A DNA stretch of 64,000 nucleotides from Viscum album (lineage: Eukaryota; Streptophyta; Magnoliopsida; Santalales; Viscaceae), in contig OY728119.1 in NCBI GenBank assembly GCA_963277665.1, positions 319,444,206-319,508,205 of the forward strand. The letters run 5' to 3'. Each line of letters opens with the position of its first letter. The stretch's first letter is position 1. The notes under the pieces were generated by a model. The model was not told where the DNA came from and made no database searches. It worked only from the letters and a program-made list of their open reading frames with translations. Shown here in pieces: positions 1-13,130 of this stretch. The position numbers and the translations under genes were made by a program.

Positions 1-591
1 AAGTAAAAATACTATTTTCACTTAAAAACCCATTGACATAGTGACAATAATTAAATGAATGTATATTCGTTATTATATATTAAAATAATTTACATAAGTA
101 TTTTTATAGGTCCTTATTAGATAACCCCTTATAACACCTGCATAAGATCTAATGTTAAGGTGTGTGATGGTGACAGACTCTTGGGGTGGCTCAGATAACA
201 TTGCTCGGGTGGTAATCTCTATAAACACCCACATCTCTCGTAGGTGATTCCATTCGAGTTTAAAATGATGAATATTGGATTGGGATTTTTCAAGAGCTAA
301 ACCTAGTGATGCCACATCCTTTTCGTGCTCCGAAAAAAGGGAATCGTATGAGCAATTCTTCTATATGTGGCCATCACTTCCTTTTTCTGAGTAATTTGGA
401 TTTGTTAGAGACCTATATTTATACTAATCATGTTATCACTATTCAATTTATATATTATCAATGGTCACAATTTATAATGGTATATTAAAATCCAAAAACA
501 TAAACCCATTGTGTTCACAATTTATATAACCATTGTGATCATTTAATTAGATCAAGAAGAATTTACATTAATGAATGTTTGGGTCATTATA
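1..591 (-). repeat. 3' LTR of element A (partial)
   Basis: This segment is collinear with the right-hand end of the 5' LTR (about 7711-8304). Shared blocks include the stretch around 175-215 matching 7885-7925, and a common end reading gggtc(a/g)ttata at 581-591 and 8294-8304. By eye the copies differ at well over 10% of positions, so the insertion is old. The sense-strand LTR start would be TATAATGACCC, probably a decayed TG start. The missing part lies before the window. Confidence 0.8.
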
Positions 592-605
592 ATCTTCCCC
601 CCTTA
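592..605 (-). promoter_or_regulatory. Polypurine tract of element A
   Basis: On the minus strand this is a purine run containing GGGGGG, directly abutting the LTR edge at 591. That is the standard position for the plus-strand primer of an LTR retrotransposon. Confidence 0.7.
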
Positions 606-639
606 TGAAATTTCACCCTCAAAATATTCTTTTCCCACT

Positions 640-2060
640 CTAAAAAAATATGGGTAGCTCTACTTCATCTCTTCTTCTTATTCCCACATCACTTCTCCAA
701 ACTTTTAGTTACGCCACAACACTATGAAGAGGGGCATTGTCTTATTTCATGGTACCTTTTCTCTACGATCTAAGATCTTAACTAGTTTCTCATCATAAGA
801 GAGATTATCCTCTTGTTTTACTACCTCTAAAAAGAGTACATGAGAAAGTTATAATATGTACTTATTTATAAGGGATACATGAAAGACATCATGTACATTG
901 GCCATGGTATGTGGAAGTGCTAGTTGATATGCCACAACCCCAACATGATCAAGAATCTCAAAGGGGCTGATGTACGTTGGACTTTGCTTGCCTTTTTTAC
1001 AATCCTCATGAAATTATTCCATGTATATATTCATAGATATAGAATGTCCCTAACATTAAACTCAATGTATTATTGATGGTTATCTTCATAACTCTTCTTT
1101 CAACTCTGGCCTTCCTTGATATGCTTCTGAATGGATTTCACCTCCTCCACCTTTTCATTGACAATTTCTTGTCCAAGAAACTATTGTTCACAAACATCAT
1201 CCCAACATGCTAGTTTTCGGCACCTCTTCCCATACAGGGATTCATAAGGTGCCATTCGTATGCTCAAGTAGAAACTATTATTGTAATATAATTAAACCAG
1301 TGGAAGATGTTGGTCCCACCCTCCTTTGAAGACCATAGAACATGATCTTAACATATCCTCAAGTGTCTGAATAGTTTTCTCAGATTGGCCATTAGTTTGA
1401 GGATGATAGGCCATAATAAAGTTTAGTTCAGTATCTAGGGAATGTTTATGACTCTTCCAAAACATAGAGGGGATTCAAGGATCTCGATCAGATAAAATAG
1501 ATAGTGGTACTCCATGTACTCATACCACTTCCTTGATATATATACATTCTGGTTGATCCAATGAGAAATCCTCCCGAATAATCATAGAGTGTGCAAACAT
1601 TGTAAGACGATCCACACCATCCTAGATTTCATTGTCACCTTTAGATGTCTTCAGATGTCTGGTGACAAAGTCCATGGTGATGTTCACCCATTTCTGTGCT
1701 GGTAAGGGCAATGGTTGCATCATCCCCTTAGACATCAGCCTCTCTACCTTTACTTACGGTCACACAAATCACTTTAATCTATACTCAGCAATCAACTTCA
1801 TTATACTATACCACTAATAATGATCCCAATGATCTCGATACATCTTTGTGTTTACTGGGTGAATAAAGAAATTTGAACTATGTGCATCATCATGAAGTTC
1901 CTTCTTCAACTCTGGACTTGAGGGAACACATAACCTTTTCTCATATCTCAAAATTACTTCGTTATTAACATTAAACACTGAGGATATCACATTTCTAATA
2001 GCTTCCACTTTATTCTGAATTCACACATCATCCTTTTTATCATCTTGTAACCTTTCCAAA
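640..2060 (-). pseudogene. Integrase region of element A pol (decayed)
   Basis: The clearest part is 1814-2008 (minus), which carries the H2C2 zinc-binding N-terminus of a Ty3/gypsy integrase: conserved ELKKELHDDAHSS followed by a histidine and KMYRD. The catalytic core and C-terminus are spread in several frames across about 640-1800; for example, the reverse complement near 1370-1430 encodes a decayed form of the HPQTDGQSE region. No long frame survives, so this is a pseudogene. A chromodomain may have existed near 640-860 but I cannot confirm it. Integrase would insert the element cDNA; this copy cannot work. Confidence 0.65.
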
Positions 2061-2069
2061 AGATACGGT

Positions 2070-2720
2070 TGAGAAATCATTAATGAAAGGATTTATAGTG
2101 TTCCCTTCATTATGATTACCATGTCTATCTACATCAAATCTAAGAAGATTGGATCCTTCTCAATTCTCATCAGTGAAAGAATTTATGTGTCCTTTCTACA
2201 TAGAGCATCTGCCACCTTGTTCAATTTCCCAGGGTGGTAATGGATTGAGAAGTCACAGTATTTGAACAGCTCTGTCCATCTTCATTGGTGCATGTTCAAC
2301 TCTTTCTGTGTCAATATATACTTGATGCTTTTTTGGAATATATATATTTCACACTTCTCACCAAAGAGATAATTCCGCCAAACTTTTAAATCGAATATCA
2401 CCACAACCAACTCTAAATTATGTTTTGTAATAATATTCTATTGAACATGAAATTTCCTTGAAGCATAGGTAATGAATTTTTCATTTTGTATCAGTACACA
2501 TCCATGGACCTTCTTCAAATCATCACTGAATACCACAAAAAGATCCCCACAACTGGGCCAAGTGAGCACGGTAATAGTGGTAAGACTCCTTTTTTAACTC
2601 CTTGAAGCTTTCTTCGCATTCATCACTCCATGAAAAATTTACTTCCTTCCGAGTTATCTTGGTAAGAGGTTTGGACAATTGTGATAAATTTTTCACAAAA
2701 ATCGATAATATCAAACTATC
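2070..2720 (-). pseudogene. RNase H region of element A pol (decayed)
   Basis: The minus strand at 2523-2714 encodes the RT-RNase H connection with the family motif KPLTKITRK followed by SWSDECEESFKELKK. Further along the minus strand (about 2500-2190), fragments of the RNase H core appear in changing frames, including a block like the TQKELNMRQRRW region seen intact in element B. RNase H would degrade the RNA strand during reverse transcription. Stops and shifts make it non-functional. Confidence 0.65.
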
Positions 2721-3412
2721 CCCAAGAATCTATGGATATCCATTACTGATTTTTTCCTTGAACATACCTTAATTGCATCTGTTTTGGAGGGATGCACAAA
2801 TATCCCATTGCGTTTGATGATATGGCCCATGAATGAGACCGCCTTAAACCAGAACTCACACTTCCTATACTTTGCATTGAAATTCTCATTCCACAAGGTC
2901 TCTATTACAGTTCATAAATACTCCTCATGATCTTCCTTTGATTTGGATTATATCAGAATATCATCAATAATGACTTCCAAAAATTTATCAAGGTAATGCC
3001 TAAAGACTATATTCATCATTTCTAGGAAGAATGCTGGAGTATTAGTGAGTCTGAATGTCATTACTCTGAATGCATTGTCATAGTCTCTTGTATGAAAACC
3101 ACTCTTGGTGATATCTTTCTTCTTCAACCTAACTTGATAATTTATCAACAGAAAATCCACCTTGGAGAGGTATTGTGCTCCATGATGATAATTGAAAAAT
3201 TCATCGATTCGTTGGAGATGATACTTGTTTTTTATTATGATATTGTTAAGCTCATGATAATCGATGCAAAGGAACATTGACCAATTTTTCTTCATGATGA
3301 AGAGAACTGTTGCTCCCCATAGTGAAGCACATGGATGTATAAACCCCATATCTAGATTCTCTTGTATTTGTTTCTTTAGCTCTTCATGATCCACAATATC
3401 CATTATATACAT
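2711..3412 (-). pseudogene. Reverse transcriptase of element A pol (decayed)
   Basis: Two minus-strand frames (2948-3412 and 2711-2896) cover most of a Ty3/gypsy RT. Visible in order are the LDMGFIHPCASLWGA segment, the palm motif with CIDYHELN, the YLSKVDF motif and the catalytic box IIDDILI (about 2954-2971), where both aspartates are kept. Then comes the thumb (YRKCEFWFKAVSFMGHIIKRNG and RFLG). A stop and a frame change separate palm from thumb, so no full enzyme can be made. The intact catalytic pair contrasts with elements D and E, where it is lost. Confidence 0.8.
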
Positions 3413-3535
3413 ATTCTTGGATATTAGTAATGCCCCAAGTATAAGATCAATTTAGAATTCAACATCTATTATAGGAGGAAGACCAGGAAATTCCACAAGA
3501 AATAATTAAACAAATTACCTCAAAATATGAATGTC

Positions 3536-4010
3536 TTAAAAGATGGTTTCCTCCTTAGACTCAATCATCTGAGCTAGATACATGTACTCATAGTGCAGTA
3601 ATATCCAAACATGAGATGATGGATTTAAAGAAGATTCATATTCTTCCTTGCACATGCATATAATCGGGGGTCGATTCTCCACATGGAGAGTGATTTCCCC
3701 CTCACGGAAATTTATGTTGGATCTATGTAAAGAAAGCCAAACCATGATAATAATTACAACAAATTACACTAGAGGGAGTATGACAAGGTTCACTGGGAAA
3801 CTCAATCCAAAGATTATGACATCAGATGAGTTATTTTCATGGGATGCATTGATTTCGCCATTTTCTGTACCCACTGACATCTTTACATAAATGATTTATG
3901 GGGGTTTTGGGATTTTTCAAATAAACTTTTGGGTTATAAAAGAATTCATAGAACCTGAATAAAAATGTAAGTTTTTTAATATTGAATGAATAACTAGTGC
4001 CCCTGTAACC
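3536..4010 (-). pseudogene. Aspartic protease region of element A (decayed)
   Basis: The minus strand at 3536-3745 encodes the C-terminal part of the retropepsin-like domain, including a decayed WLS motif (MVWLSLHRSNINF) as in element E. Upstream (about 3940-4000, minus) the active-site region reads FYSGSMNSF, so the catalytic Asp of the usual D(S/T)G appears replaced by Tyr. The frame is broken between the two. The protease would cleave the Gag-Pol precursor; this copy is dead. Confidence 0.6.
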
Positions 4011-5160
4011 ACTTCGTTGTAGGGATTCACTTCAGGAGTATTGATGGAAAAATATCTCCCTTGTTTCCTTGGAGGATGTTGGTTGCTTTCAAATAACCTT
4101 GGCTTATGGAACTGATTTGAAAGATGACCATGTTCATTGCATTTTTATAAATGAACAACGTGTTGAGGTTTGTATGGAGAAATCCTCTCCTCTACTACAA
4201 CCGCATGTTTTTTCTTGTCATTAGTTTACAACTATGTTCCCTTATCTTCCATACCTAAAGAATTTCCTCATCCCCTTCAAGAAATTTCTAGGGTTCTTAT
4301 TTCTACACATATGTCATGTGGGGCACAGGATAATTATTGCACCATTTGATTTATCCATTGGACCACCATCATTGAAGTCCACGTTACAATTTTTATAGCC
4401 GTGATACAACTAAGATTGTCAGATCTCTATTTCGACCTTGAGGGCACATTAGACAATTTCCCCATAGCTGTCTAATTCACAGATCATCAGATCATTCCAT
4501 AAGCTTGGATTCATCCCACCAAAGAAGCAGTCAACCTTGCATTCAAGGGTAACAACAAAGTTGGAGGCGTATCGTTAAAGCCTTATGATATTATCCTATC
4601 ACGCTCTGACAGATTCGTCATATTTTTTTCATTAGGGCCTGGATGTCCCATTCCATCATAAGTCAGAGGGTGTGTGGAAAATATTTATCGAAAAAATTCT
4701 TTCAGAAATCCATCCATTACAACGTCTTGATCTCCTCCTCAGGCTTCATATTTTGTGATCAACATCCACCATTGACCAGCTTCACCCTCTATACAATAAG
4801 AATCCAGGAGAACCTTCTCTTGTTTAGAACATTGAAGGATGTAAAGATCTTTTCCATGGAGGTGATCCATTGTTCAATGATTGAGGGAGAGGAAGATCCA
4901 TTAAATGTAGGTGGCCTATGCCTTCTGAAGCTCTCAATCGTGACTTGTTCTTTATTTGGGGGAGGGGGGTTGAATGTTCCTCTTAACCCATGTTTCTATT
5001 CTAAGCTTTATTTAAATGATAGAGAAGCATGACAAAGTTCACAATTCCCACTCCCATCAGATTAGGCATCTCATTTTCACATTGATCACATTGATCTTTG
5101 CATTGGTTGTTATCCCATGTCTTCCTATTACCAGCCACTGGATAGAATAAAAGGAAAGTT
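4010..5160 (-). pseudogene. Gag region of element A (decayed)
   Basis: On the minus strand near 4930-4780 the frame reads PPTFNGSSSPSIIEQWI and then MEKIF, the start of the retrotransposon Gag domain, matching the gag of element F (PPKFNGGTNPLVVDQWI). A FFDKYFP block follows near 4670. Near 4130-4090 a zinc-knuckle relic (CNEHGHLSNQF) has its last Cys replaced by Phe. Stops are frequent. Gag would form the particle that houses reverse transcription. The long plus-strand frame at 4643-5032 is an antisense shadow. Confidence 0.65.
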
Positions 5161-5632
5161 AGGGGTAAAAAATAATGGGTAATCCAAGGACAAATCTGGA
5201 AACATATAAACAACATTTTTATCCTTAACTTATGAATCCATAGGCTTCAGTATATGTTATTCATGATCTACTTTATTACATATATTAGTGGGGGAATTTT
5301 TTCATTCCCTTAATAAGGGTTCATATGAAGATTGTGTATTTACAATAGAATATCCCCCAAGAGTGTCATAACCAAAAGTGTAGAAAGTCCCATTGTTGTG
5401 CACCAGCTCCCGTTCAAGTCCAACTCTCATTGGTGTTTTTAGGGTTTACCCTTAGGATACATCTGTGCCACAACCGCATCTACCTACTTATATCCAGAAA
5501 AAGATGTATTTTCTCGATAAAATTCTTACGCAATACTCACAAATTCTAAGGTATGTTTTTATTATACTTATTATTCTATCAATTTCATCACTACGTTTTT
5601 CTATTCCAAATCCCAAAAATAAATAAACCTAT
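5161..5632 (-). other. Untranslated leader of element A
   Basis: Non-coding leader between PBS and gag. A block at about 5350-5530 is clearly similar to about 40060-40230 in the leader of element F, including the shared strings gtgcaccag and tatccag. Shared sequence in a decayed non-coding leader suggests common ancestry and possibly a conserved RNA signal. Confidence 0.55.
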
Positions 5633-5644
5633 GCTTTGATACCA
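5633..5644 (-). promoter_or_regulatory. Primer binding site of element A (tRNA-iMet type)
   Basis: The minus strand reads TGGTATCAAAGC, one mismatch from the common plant Ty3/gypsy PBS TGGTATCAGAGC that pairs with initiator methionine tRNA. It lies two bases inside the 5' LTR edge at 5647. Confidence 0.8.
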
Positions 5645-5646
5645 AC

Positions 5647-8304
5647 TATGACAACCCTTCTTTTTATTAAACACATCAACCTGATTTATTACATAAAATG
5701 TTCACTTTCTACAAAAAATAAGAATGAGTGTTATAGTTCCCTTGGGGATTGGGAACATTAAATAATAGTTTAGAACAAAAAACACACAACATCTTTATTG
5801 AAAACTTCATTTACATGACCGACACATTCCCTCCTTCTTAACATTGCAAGGGATAACCAGGGGACATTCATAAGAAAAGGGTGAGCTATAAAGAATAATA
5901 AGGGAATAAACATGGTATAACATAAGGAATACAATACATGTTAGACCTTAGGCATATAAATGGATCACAATAGAAACATAAACATAATGGGATGATAAAT
6001 AATGATAACCGTAATATGGAAATGTGGCAACAACGCTTAACATATAATTAGCATGAGCTAAGGTTCATTGCACATGGAGCATGAGTAAACCCCCATAGCA
6101 CACGAAGAACGAGTAAAAACTCATTTCACATGAATTATCATGATTCAGAACCCAATGAACATGATGTATCATTATACTATAATTTACCGAATGCATTAGA
6201 GCTCAATCATGGCACACCCTTTCTTTGACATTTCATTTCATGCATATGTGTGCCACATGGATCATGGAATCAATTAAAATAATAATTTATTCCATGATTA
6301 AGTAATGTGTAATGAATACATGAATTTACTATTCAGTATGTATATGTGTATAAATGTGAATACCCTTGATAGAGACATGAGTATGGTATTAACTACACAA
6401 TGAACTTGGATTGGAAAAAAGTGGTTCCATTTCAGCAGAATAATGGTGTGACATAAGGGTTCATTAAAATGGCCGATGAGAGAAAAAATGGTGTGTCAAA
6501 ATATATTTATATGAAATGGACAATAAGAGAGTCATATATATACATTTCCCAACAAACGTAATAAAATTTAGATGCATAATTCAAAACAGAATTACTTTAA
6601 TTTAAAAGAGGAGTGAGAAATCTCTCACGGAATTCTTGCATGATAACAAGTGTACATGTGAGGAATTAATGAGATAGAAAATGGTCTCTAATAATCCAAA
6701 AATAATTTGGGAAGTATGGGGGAGCGGAGAAATCATACCCCAACATTTTTAAGAGATAACAAAAGGGCATAACAACTAAAACAAATTGGACAAAAATGAG
6801 AACGGATGAAATCCCTTACATGGATGTGTGATCCCAAAGGCTTGGGAGAGGCATGAGAGAGGATTATTGGGAGCTTAAGGTGCCTTGGGAGGATTATAGA
6901 GAGATGAGTTCAGGAGTTGGTCGAACTCCAAAGGCTTTGAGTGATAAGAAAGTGTGTATTTTGGTGGGTTTATATTGTAAATGAGAGTGAATTATTTATT
7001 ATTTAGGTCTGGGACACATCACATTAAAATAATCCAAACCACAAACCAGCCAATGGTTATTACCCATAGTCTTGTCCAAAGGGGAGTGGAAAATAATATA
7101 TTATAAGTCTAATGGAGTAACTTCTTAAAATAATAGTGATTTTTATGTGGAGGTGAGTCACACTGTCAAAGAAGACAATTTAAAAAGACAGAATGTTTTA
7201 TAAGCCTTAAAGGGTCCATTACTGCTTTGTAAAATAAATCAAAAAAACCCAAAATCAAATAATATTAATTGTAAAACATATATTGGCCTAACATAATGTT
7301 TATATTATTTTATTACATCGCTATTGGGTCATTAGGATGTCCTAAAATACATTATATATTTAAACTGTATTTATTTTTTACCCCAAATTTTGAATGTCTA
7401 TGAAATTTATGAAAATTTCAACTTTGGATAATTTAGACTTCCCAATTCCAAAAATAATAATCATTTTATATAAATAAATTTATAAATTTTTGAATTTTAA
7501 CTTTTAAAATATAAATCAATATATACCGAAAACTAATGGTTTTTTACTAAAGCAGCTTTCAAACCTTAATAAAAATTACAATTGCATTCATAAAATTATA
7601 TGATCATTTATATTTAACAATAATAAATTTAATTATAATAATATTTAATTAAAATATTATTTAATTAAATAATCCATTTTTTCATCAAAATATATTTCAT
7701 AGTTGAATATTAACCAAAAATACTATTTTCCCTTCAAAACCTATTTACAAAGTAATAATAATAAAATAAAAATATATTATTTATTATATATAAAAATAAT
7801 GTACATAATCATTATTCCAGGGTGTTGTTACATAACCTCTTAAAATATCTTCATACAACAGATGGGAATGGTGTGCGATGGATATAGACTCTTGGGGTTT
7901 CTCGGATAACATTTCTCGGGTGGTCATCTCAATCTATGTCCACTTCTTTCATAGGTGATTCCGTTCAAGATTAACGTGTTGAATCTCAGTATGGGATTGG
8001 TCAAGAGAAAAGACCAATGATGAAACCTCCTTTATGAACTCCAACAAAAAATCTTAGTACGAGTCAAGTCTACAAAATGAGTCAATCACTTCCTTTGTCT
8101 GAGTAAATTGGACTTGTTAAAGAACTATATTTATACTATTAATATGATCACTATTCGACAGCAATGTTAGCAATGGTCACAATTTATAACTGTATTTTAA
8201 AATCATGAAACATAAAACCAATGAAGTTCACATTTTATATAACCATAATAAACATTTATTTTTATCTATATAAATTATTATTAATGAATTTTTGGGTCGT
8301 TATA
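5647..8304 (-). repeat. 5' LTR of element A
   Basis: The LTR is about 2.66 kb. Its left edge is set by the PBS and its right edge by collinearity with 1-591. The sequence is AT-rich, and the expected promoter is degenerate: a TTTATATTG string at about 6967 lies where related LTRs have CTTATAAAAGG. No conserved GTACGTAC hairpin like those of elements B, F and G was found here. Confidence 0.75.
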
Positions 8305-9713
8305 TATTTTATAACATAAATAAATAAGGTACACCACTTGAAAAACATACAACCAAAAACTAATAGTTAATACACCATTCCTCAAAATAAGAGTTTGTAT
8401 ACTTTGTTTTACTATCCCATTCTATATTCTTATGTTAATGGAATTTAAAACTATTTTTTGGATAAATATGTTAAAATAATGTATATATGATTATTTTATC
8501 AATGAAATTCAGTATTTTCCATTATTATTTGTATTTAAATGGATAATTTAATAATTTAATTACATTTGTACATCGAAAATAAATTTTTTATAGTAAATAT
8601 GTTTTATAATATTTTTAAATTGGTTTTCAAAAAAATAAATCACTTATACAAAAACAATTTTAAGTTTTGATTTATAAATTTGGGTTTCGTATATTTTATC
8701 AATTATATTTCCTTATATAAGAGTTTAATATGTGTATGTCCTAAAAATAGATATCATATTTTTTATTGTGGTTTTGATTTTAAGTCATTGATACGTTTAT
8801 TATATTTTATTTGGTTTTTAAGAATGATTTTAATGCGGTTATAGTTCTATATATATTTATAATAAAATTGATTATGAATTCAAATAGTTTTACAAATCCA
8901 GACTTTAATTTTATACAAAAATATGGTGTTTTCATCATTTAAATCAATAATGTTGAGGTGGATTCAGATTTGGTTTTAAATTATTAATTTGTGATGTTAT
9001 GTTTTACAAATGAGTAATTATATAATATCACAATTTAAAAGGGATGTATTGTAATCAATGAATGGAAGTGAGATACAATATTTTCATGTTCGGTTTATTA
9101 GACACATTATCATTATTTTCTGATTATTCACTATAGATTCTTTTGAAATTATCATTTAAATAGTTAGTTATCCTAGTGGGAAATTGATAGATGAATGTGA
9201 TAACTGCTATGATTATGCAAATGCTATTAAACTTTATAATCCCAAAGATGAATGTAATTAATAAAAGAAGTAGAAGATGGAATTTTCTGAAGTTAATTTT
9301 ATTTTATTTTATGATGTTACTTCCATAGAGTAAGAATTTCACTAATCCCATGTGAATCAAAGTCAAGGTTCCCTTTAACACACTAACAAATGATGATCGA
9401 TCAGTCTCCCTCCCTATAACATCTGAGACACCCTCCATCTGCACCCCTTTACAGTCTCTCTCACCCAATATTTCTTTAGATTATGGGACAACCTCTCATA
9501 GTGTCCAATCCTCATATGAGATAGGGATCCCCCTTCACATACTTCAGTAGTGAGGAAATAGGTCTTATCACAAAGATATTATAGGGTGAAAATTATACGT
9601 ACAAATTTTAATGTAGATAAATTTAATGAATTTTTGTACTACTAATAACTTTTTTTAATAAAAGATTAAAAAATGTTACTACGGGGAGAAATATGAATAG
9701 TTTAGATGTCCGG
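8305..9713. other. Unclassified AT-rich interval between elements A and B
   Basis: No coding frame or clear repeat boundary is visible. A less AT-rich patch at about 9340-9560 resembles decayed transposon or LTR sequence but matches nothing else in the window. The end of this interval is joined to 19226 once element B is removed, so it is the old target site of B. Confidence 0.4.
9709..9713. repeat. Target site duplication of element B, left copy
   Basis: tccgg, matching tccga at 19226-19230 with a G-to-A difference. Length 5 is standard for Ty3/gypsy integrase. Confidence 0.75.
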
Positions 9714-10570
9714 TATAAGGCCCCAGCCTTAAAACTTACATAATCTTGAGTTATTAAAAGATTAAACATTGAGGATCTTTTCAGGTTTATAGTTTTAGAG
9801 AATTAGATCATAAAACATCCATTACATTCCAGCTTTAAACAAAGTGGTTGCATAAAAGACAATACTCATTTTTTCCATCAAGGGAAACATATTTAAAATA
9901 AAACATGGATTCTTTCTTGAAACTTCATTGACACTATCATCATATCATGTACCCTTCCCCTGACCAGCGAAAAACATTTCAAAAACTTGGGATGAGCATA
10001 AAGAGCTCAGTGTGGGATATAAAAATATGGAAAGGAAACATGAGTACATGTATACATAAGAATCAATGAAAACATACATTACTCATAAAACATAATCAAA
10101 TTAACATACCTCATCAAATCATAAATAAAACATTGAAATCATAAGATATAAATGTAACTTGAGGCATTCATAACATTCTTACCTAGGGAGTAACCCTCTT
10201 GGTTACGTTTGAAATAACCATCACAATATATTCCCTATATATCTTCGGAGAAACCTTAACGTTTAACTCTTCGCGTTACTCAATGCAATAGAGAGATATA
10301 TCGGGCTCACCCGCCCTTAGTTTATCACGGAACCACCTGTCTTCATAACAATTCCCAAGAACCATAACATAATAGTATCACATAAAATATGCATAAAGGA
10401 AACATAACATTTCCACTTCTCAATCACAAGATATCAATACAACACATTGATATAAAAAAATTATGAAAACCATTTTCAATACCAAAATAAAAGAAATGTA
10501 AAACATGGTATTTATTTTTCATTCAAAAAAAGTTATGGCTTGTAGAGGAAGCTGAATCTCAAATAATGGT

Positions 10571-10608
10571 CAAGGCGGAGGAGAAGTCGTTGTCGCTGCA
10601 TACGTACG
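10571..10608 (-). other. GC-rich stem-loop next to TACGTACG in the LTR of B
   Basis: A GC-rich inverted repeat followed by TACGTACG. The same module occurs at 16661-16697, 36081-36118 and 41265-41303. It lies downstream of the TATA box in the transcribed direction. Confidence 0.5.
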
Positions 10609-11097
10609 AAAAAAAAACATTCCCTTGTTTCATTTAGTAAAGGATTCATATAAAAATATTCCTTTTGAATAAACATAAAATTCAAAGGGTTTTATACACT
10701 GTATAAAATAATGTTGTGTATAAAACAAAATATGCCTCAATGAAAGGAGATTGAGACGAAGTCCCTTACATCGTATCCGACATGACTCGATCGTTCTTTA
10801 ATCTCCTGAATAATAAACATGAGATAATTTTTACTGGATTAATAACCCTTTTCAAGTTAATTATTCCTTTTATATCACTTATTACCATGTTATGGACATT
10901 ATGTAATCATTTAAGTTAATAACGGTCGTTTTGTCGATATTTGCAACTTGAGTCAAAAGTGAACTTCTTATATTTACAAGTTGTTCACATAGTCAAATAT
11001 CCATTATCTAAGGAATTATATTCATGATGAAGATATCATATATAACATATATATCCAGTATATACATGCATTTATAATATTACATAATCATTTAGAG

Positions 11098-11176
11098 GTA
11101 AGAAATGAAATGCACCGTTCATGGAGACGGTAAGTTGTACGTACGCATGAATGCTACTTTCATTTCTATTTCTTAC
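11098..11176 (-). other. Conserved GTACGTAC hairpin in the LTR of B (left copy)
   Basis: Nested inverted repeats: outer arms GTAAGAAAT and ATTTCTTAC, inner arms around TTCATG and CATGAA, with the palindrome GTACGTAC in the loop region. The same structure is at 17187-17265, 36769-36848, 41953-42030 and 57945-58024, and reversed in element E. Confidence 0.65.
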
Positions 11177-11864
11177 TTAATGGAGTGAAATCATAATGAT
11201 ATAAATGTATATCATAATTTAATTATAATATCATATATAATATCATTAAATTTATCATTTATACGTACCACATATGGTATTAACGAATCAAATCAATTTG
11301 AGAGGGCGGAAGTCCGCACTTTCTAAAATGAAGATATAACGTTTCTCCACAATGGAAACCATATGGGTAAGACATAAATGAAAAATAAAAAAGCTTAAGT
11401 AAACAATAATCATATAATATATCATATATAAAAATATTTTCATCTTAATGGCCACCTTTTAAGGTGTTACAAGAATATTGTACAATCATCCTTTCGTGAG
11501 GTAGAAATTCTCCATCCACGGAAACAGTATGTTCTTTAACCATTAGATGTAGGTGTGTGTAAGTTTAGCTCGAATATTTTTATAACAACATCCCAGTATA
11601 AGGAACATACTGGTGTTATTACAAAAGAAATTAATAAAAAGAGTTTAGAGGGTTGTAGAAGCAAAATAAAACATAATAACACAAGAGAAAACACTGCCTT
11701 TAAAACGGGTAACTCTTTTTGATTTGAGCTCAAAGGCTTCCTTGGGAAGACTTCTGCCAAAAGTGAGGCTTCTAAGAGTTATAGAGGGATTTTGAGAGAC
11801 AAAATGGAAAGGGTTTGGGCAAGCCAAAGGATTTGGAAGTTTGGGTAAGGAGGTTGAGGTGGGG

Positions 11865-11875
11865 CCTTTTATAAG
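11865..11875 (-). promoter_or_regulatory. LTR TATA box of element B (3' LTR copy)
   Basis: The minus strand reads CTTATAAAAGG in a C/T-rich context. The same motif and context occur in the LTRs of B, E and F at matching positions, so it is the likely core promoter of this LTR group. Confidence 0.65.
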
Positions 11876-13130
11876 AGAAGAGGAGGGGTACTTTTGGAAT
11901 GTTACAAAATGTTTCTTTATTTTCAAATGAGTTTCAGATTTTAAAGCTCCCACATTGATGTATTTCGAAGATATGGTGATAAGGGTTCGAAATATACTCA
12001 TCCAATAGGTCTTTGATAAATGTATGTTTATCTTTAACATTATCGTTTCATTTTATTTAAATCCTTTATTAATGAGGTAATCGTTTCATCATCATGATGT
12101 CATAAATATTTAATTTATATAATTTCAAAAAATTATAAAAAAATACAATGATTTAGGAAATTGTTTAATATTTCCAATGAATATTTAAAGTCTATAATAC
12201 CATCTATGTAGACAAAATTAAAAATGTTTTACTCAGGTGATACATTCTTTGTTATATTTACTTTCTTTAAAAAAATAAAAAGATAAAAAGTCACTTTCAT
12301 AGAAAAGTGATTCCATGGGATCCCAAATATTGGCACAAGGCATCCCACGGTCGGCCATGAGACAAACAGTAGCATTAGGACACATGTTTGTGTCATTTTG
12401 TATTATTATGATATTATTTTATAATCCTTAACTACCCGATTACTCATTAATCAAGATATTTAAAGATAATTACCGTTGTTACTATTCATAATGTCCAAAA
12501 ACAAAAGACACTTGATTACATAATTTGGAACTTCTGATTCCAAATATGTAATCCATTTTACCAAATTCCAAACATAGAAAATTCAATAATTAATTTAAAA
12601 ATAATTCTTGTTGTCAAAACAAATATCGGGTTTTTTTGAAACAATATCTATGAAAATCTTGGAATTAGTTTATACCCAATTCCAAAGTGAAATTAATCCT
12701 AATGACCACCATTGGATTAAATGGTAAAAATATATTCAAATAACCATTTAAGTCCAATTAATAAAATAATCTAACCATATATTTAAATTAGATGAAAAAA
12801 CAGTTTTGATGTAAAATGCAGTATTTATTCACTATTTATTCAAAAATGAACATTGTCAGAAAAATACCAAAAATTTATCCAATGTAAATTTCAATGTCCC
12901 AATAATAAATAATATGTTTTTTTTGACAAATAGAGCTTATAAAATTGTCAAAAGTTTTATTTAAAAAATGGTTTTCCATCAAAAGGCAGTAAAACAATCT
13001 TTTAAAAATATTTGTGTATTCCATGCTTAAGATTGGATTTATTCTCATTTAAGCCTCTAAAACACTATCTAATTCATATATAGACATAGATAAAAATATC
13101 TATTATTCATTACATAATTGGGATGTTACA

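Larger units (their letters stand above)
1..8304 (-). mobile_element. Element A: decayed Ty3/gypsy LTR retrotransposon, cut by the window start
   Basis: Read on the minus strand, the order is 5' LTR (5647-8304), PBS (5633-5644), gag, protease, RT, RNase H, integrase, polypurine tract (592-605) and 3' LTR (1-591). Bases 1-591 match about 7711-8304 in order, which establishes the LTR pair; the rest of the 3' LTR lies left of the window. The PBS and polypurine tract sit where a minus-strand element requires. Coding domains are recognisable but full of stops and frameshifts. The post-PBS leader at about 5350-5530 resembles that of element F (about 40060-40230), which suggests related families. 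The left target duplication is outside the window, so insertion boundaries cannot be confirmed by duplication. Confidence 0.85.
9714..13130 (-). repeat. 3' LTR of element B
   Basis: Collinear over its whole length with 15801-19225. On the sense strand it starts TGTAACATCC and ends GGCCTTATA, so the 3' terminal dinucleotide is TA rather than CA; the other LTR has the same end. It contains a TATA box (11865-11875), the GTACGTAC hairpin (11098-11176) and the TACGTACG-linked hairpin (10571-10608). Confidence 0.9.

Noticed and set aside
4643..5032. 129-codon plus-strand frame
   Set aside because: Antisense to the decayed gag of element A; the minus strand has recognisable Gag motifs.
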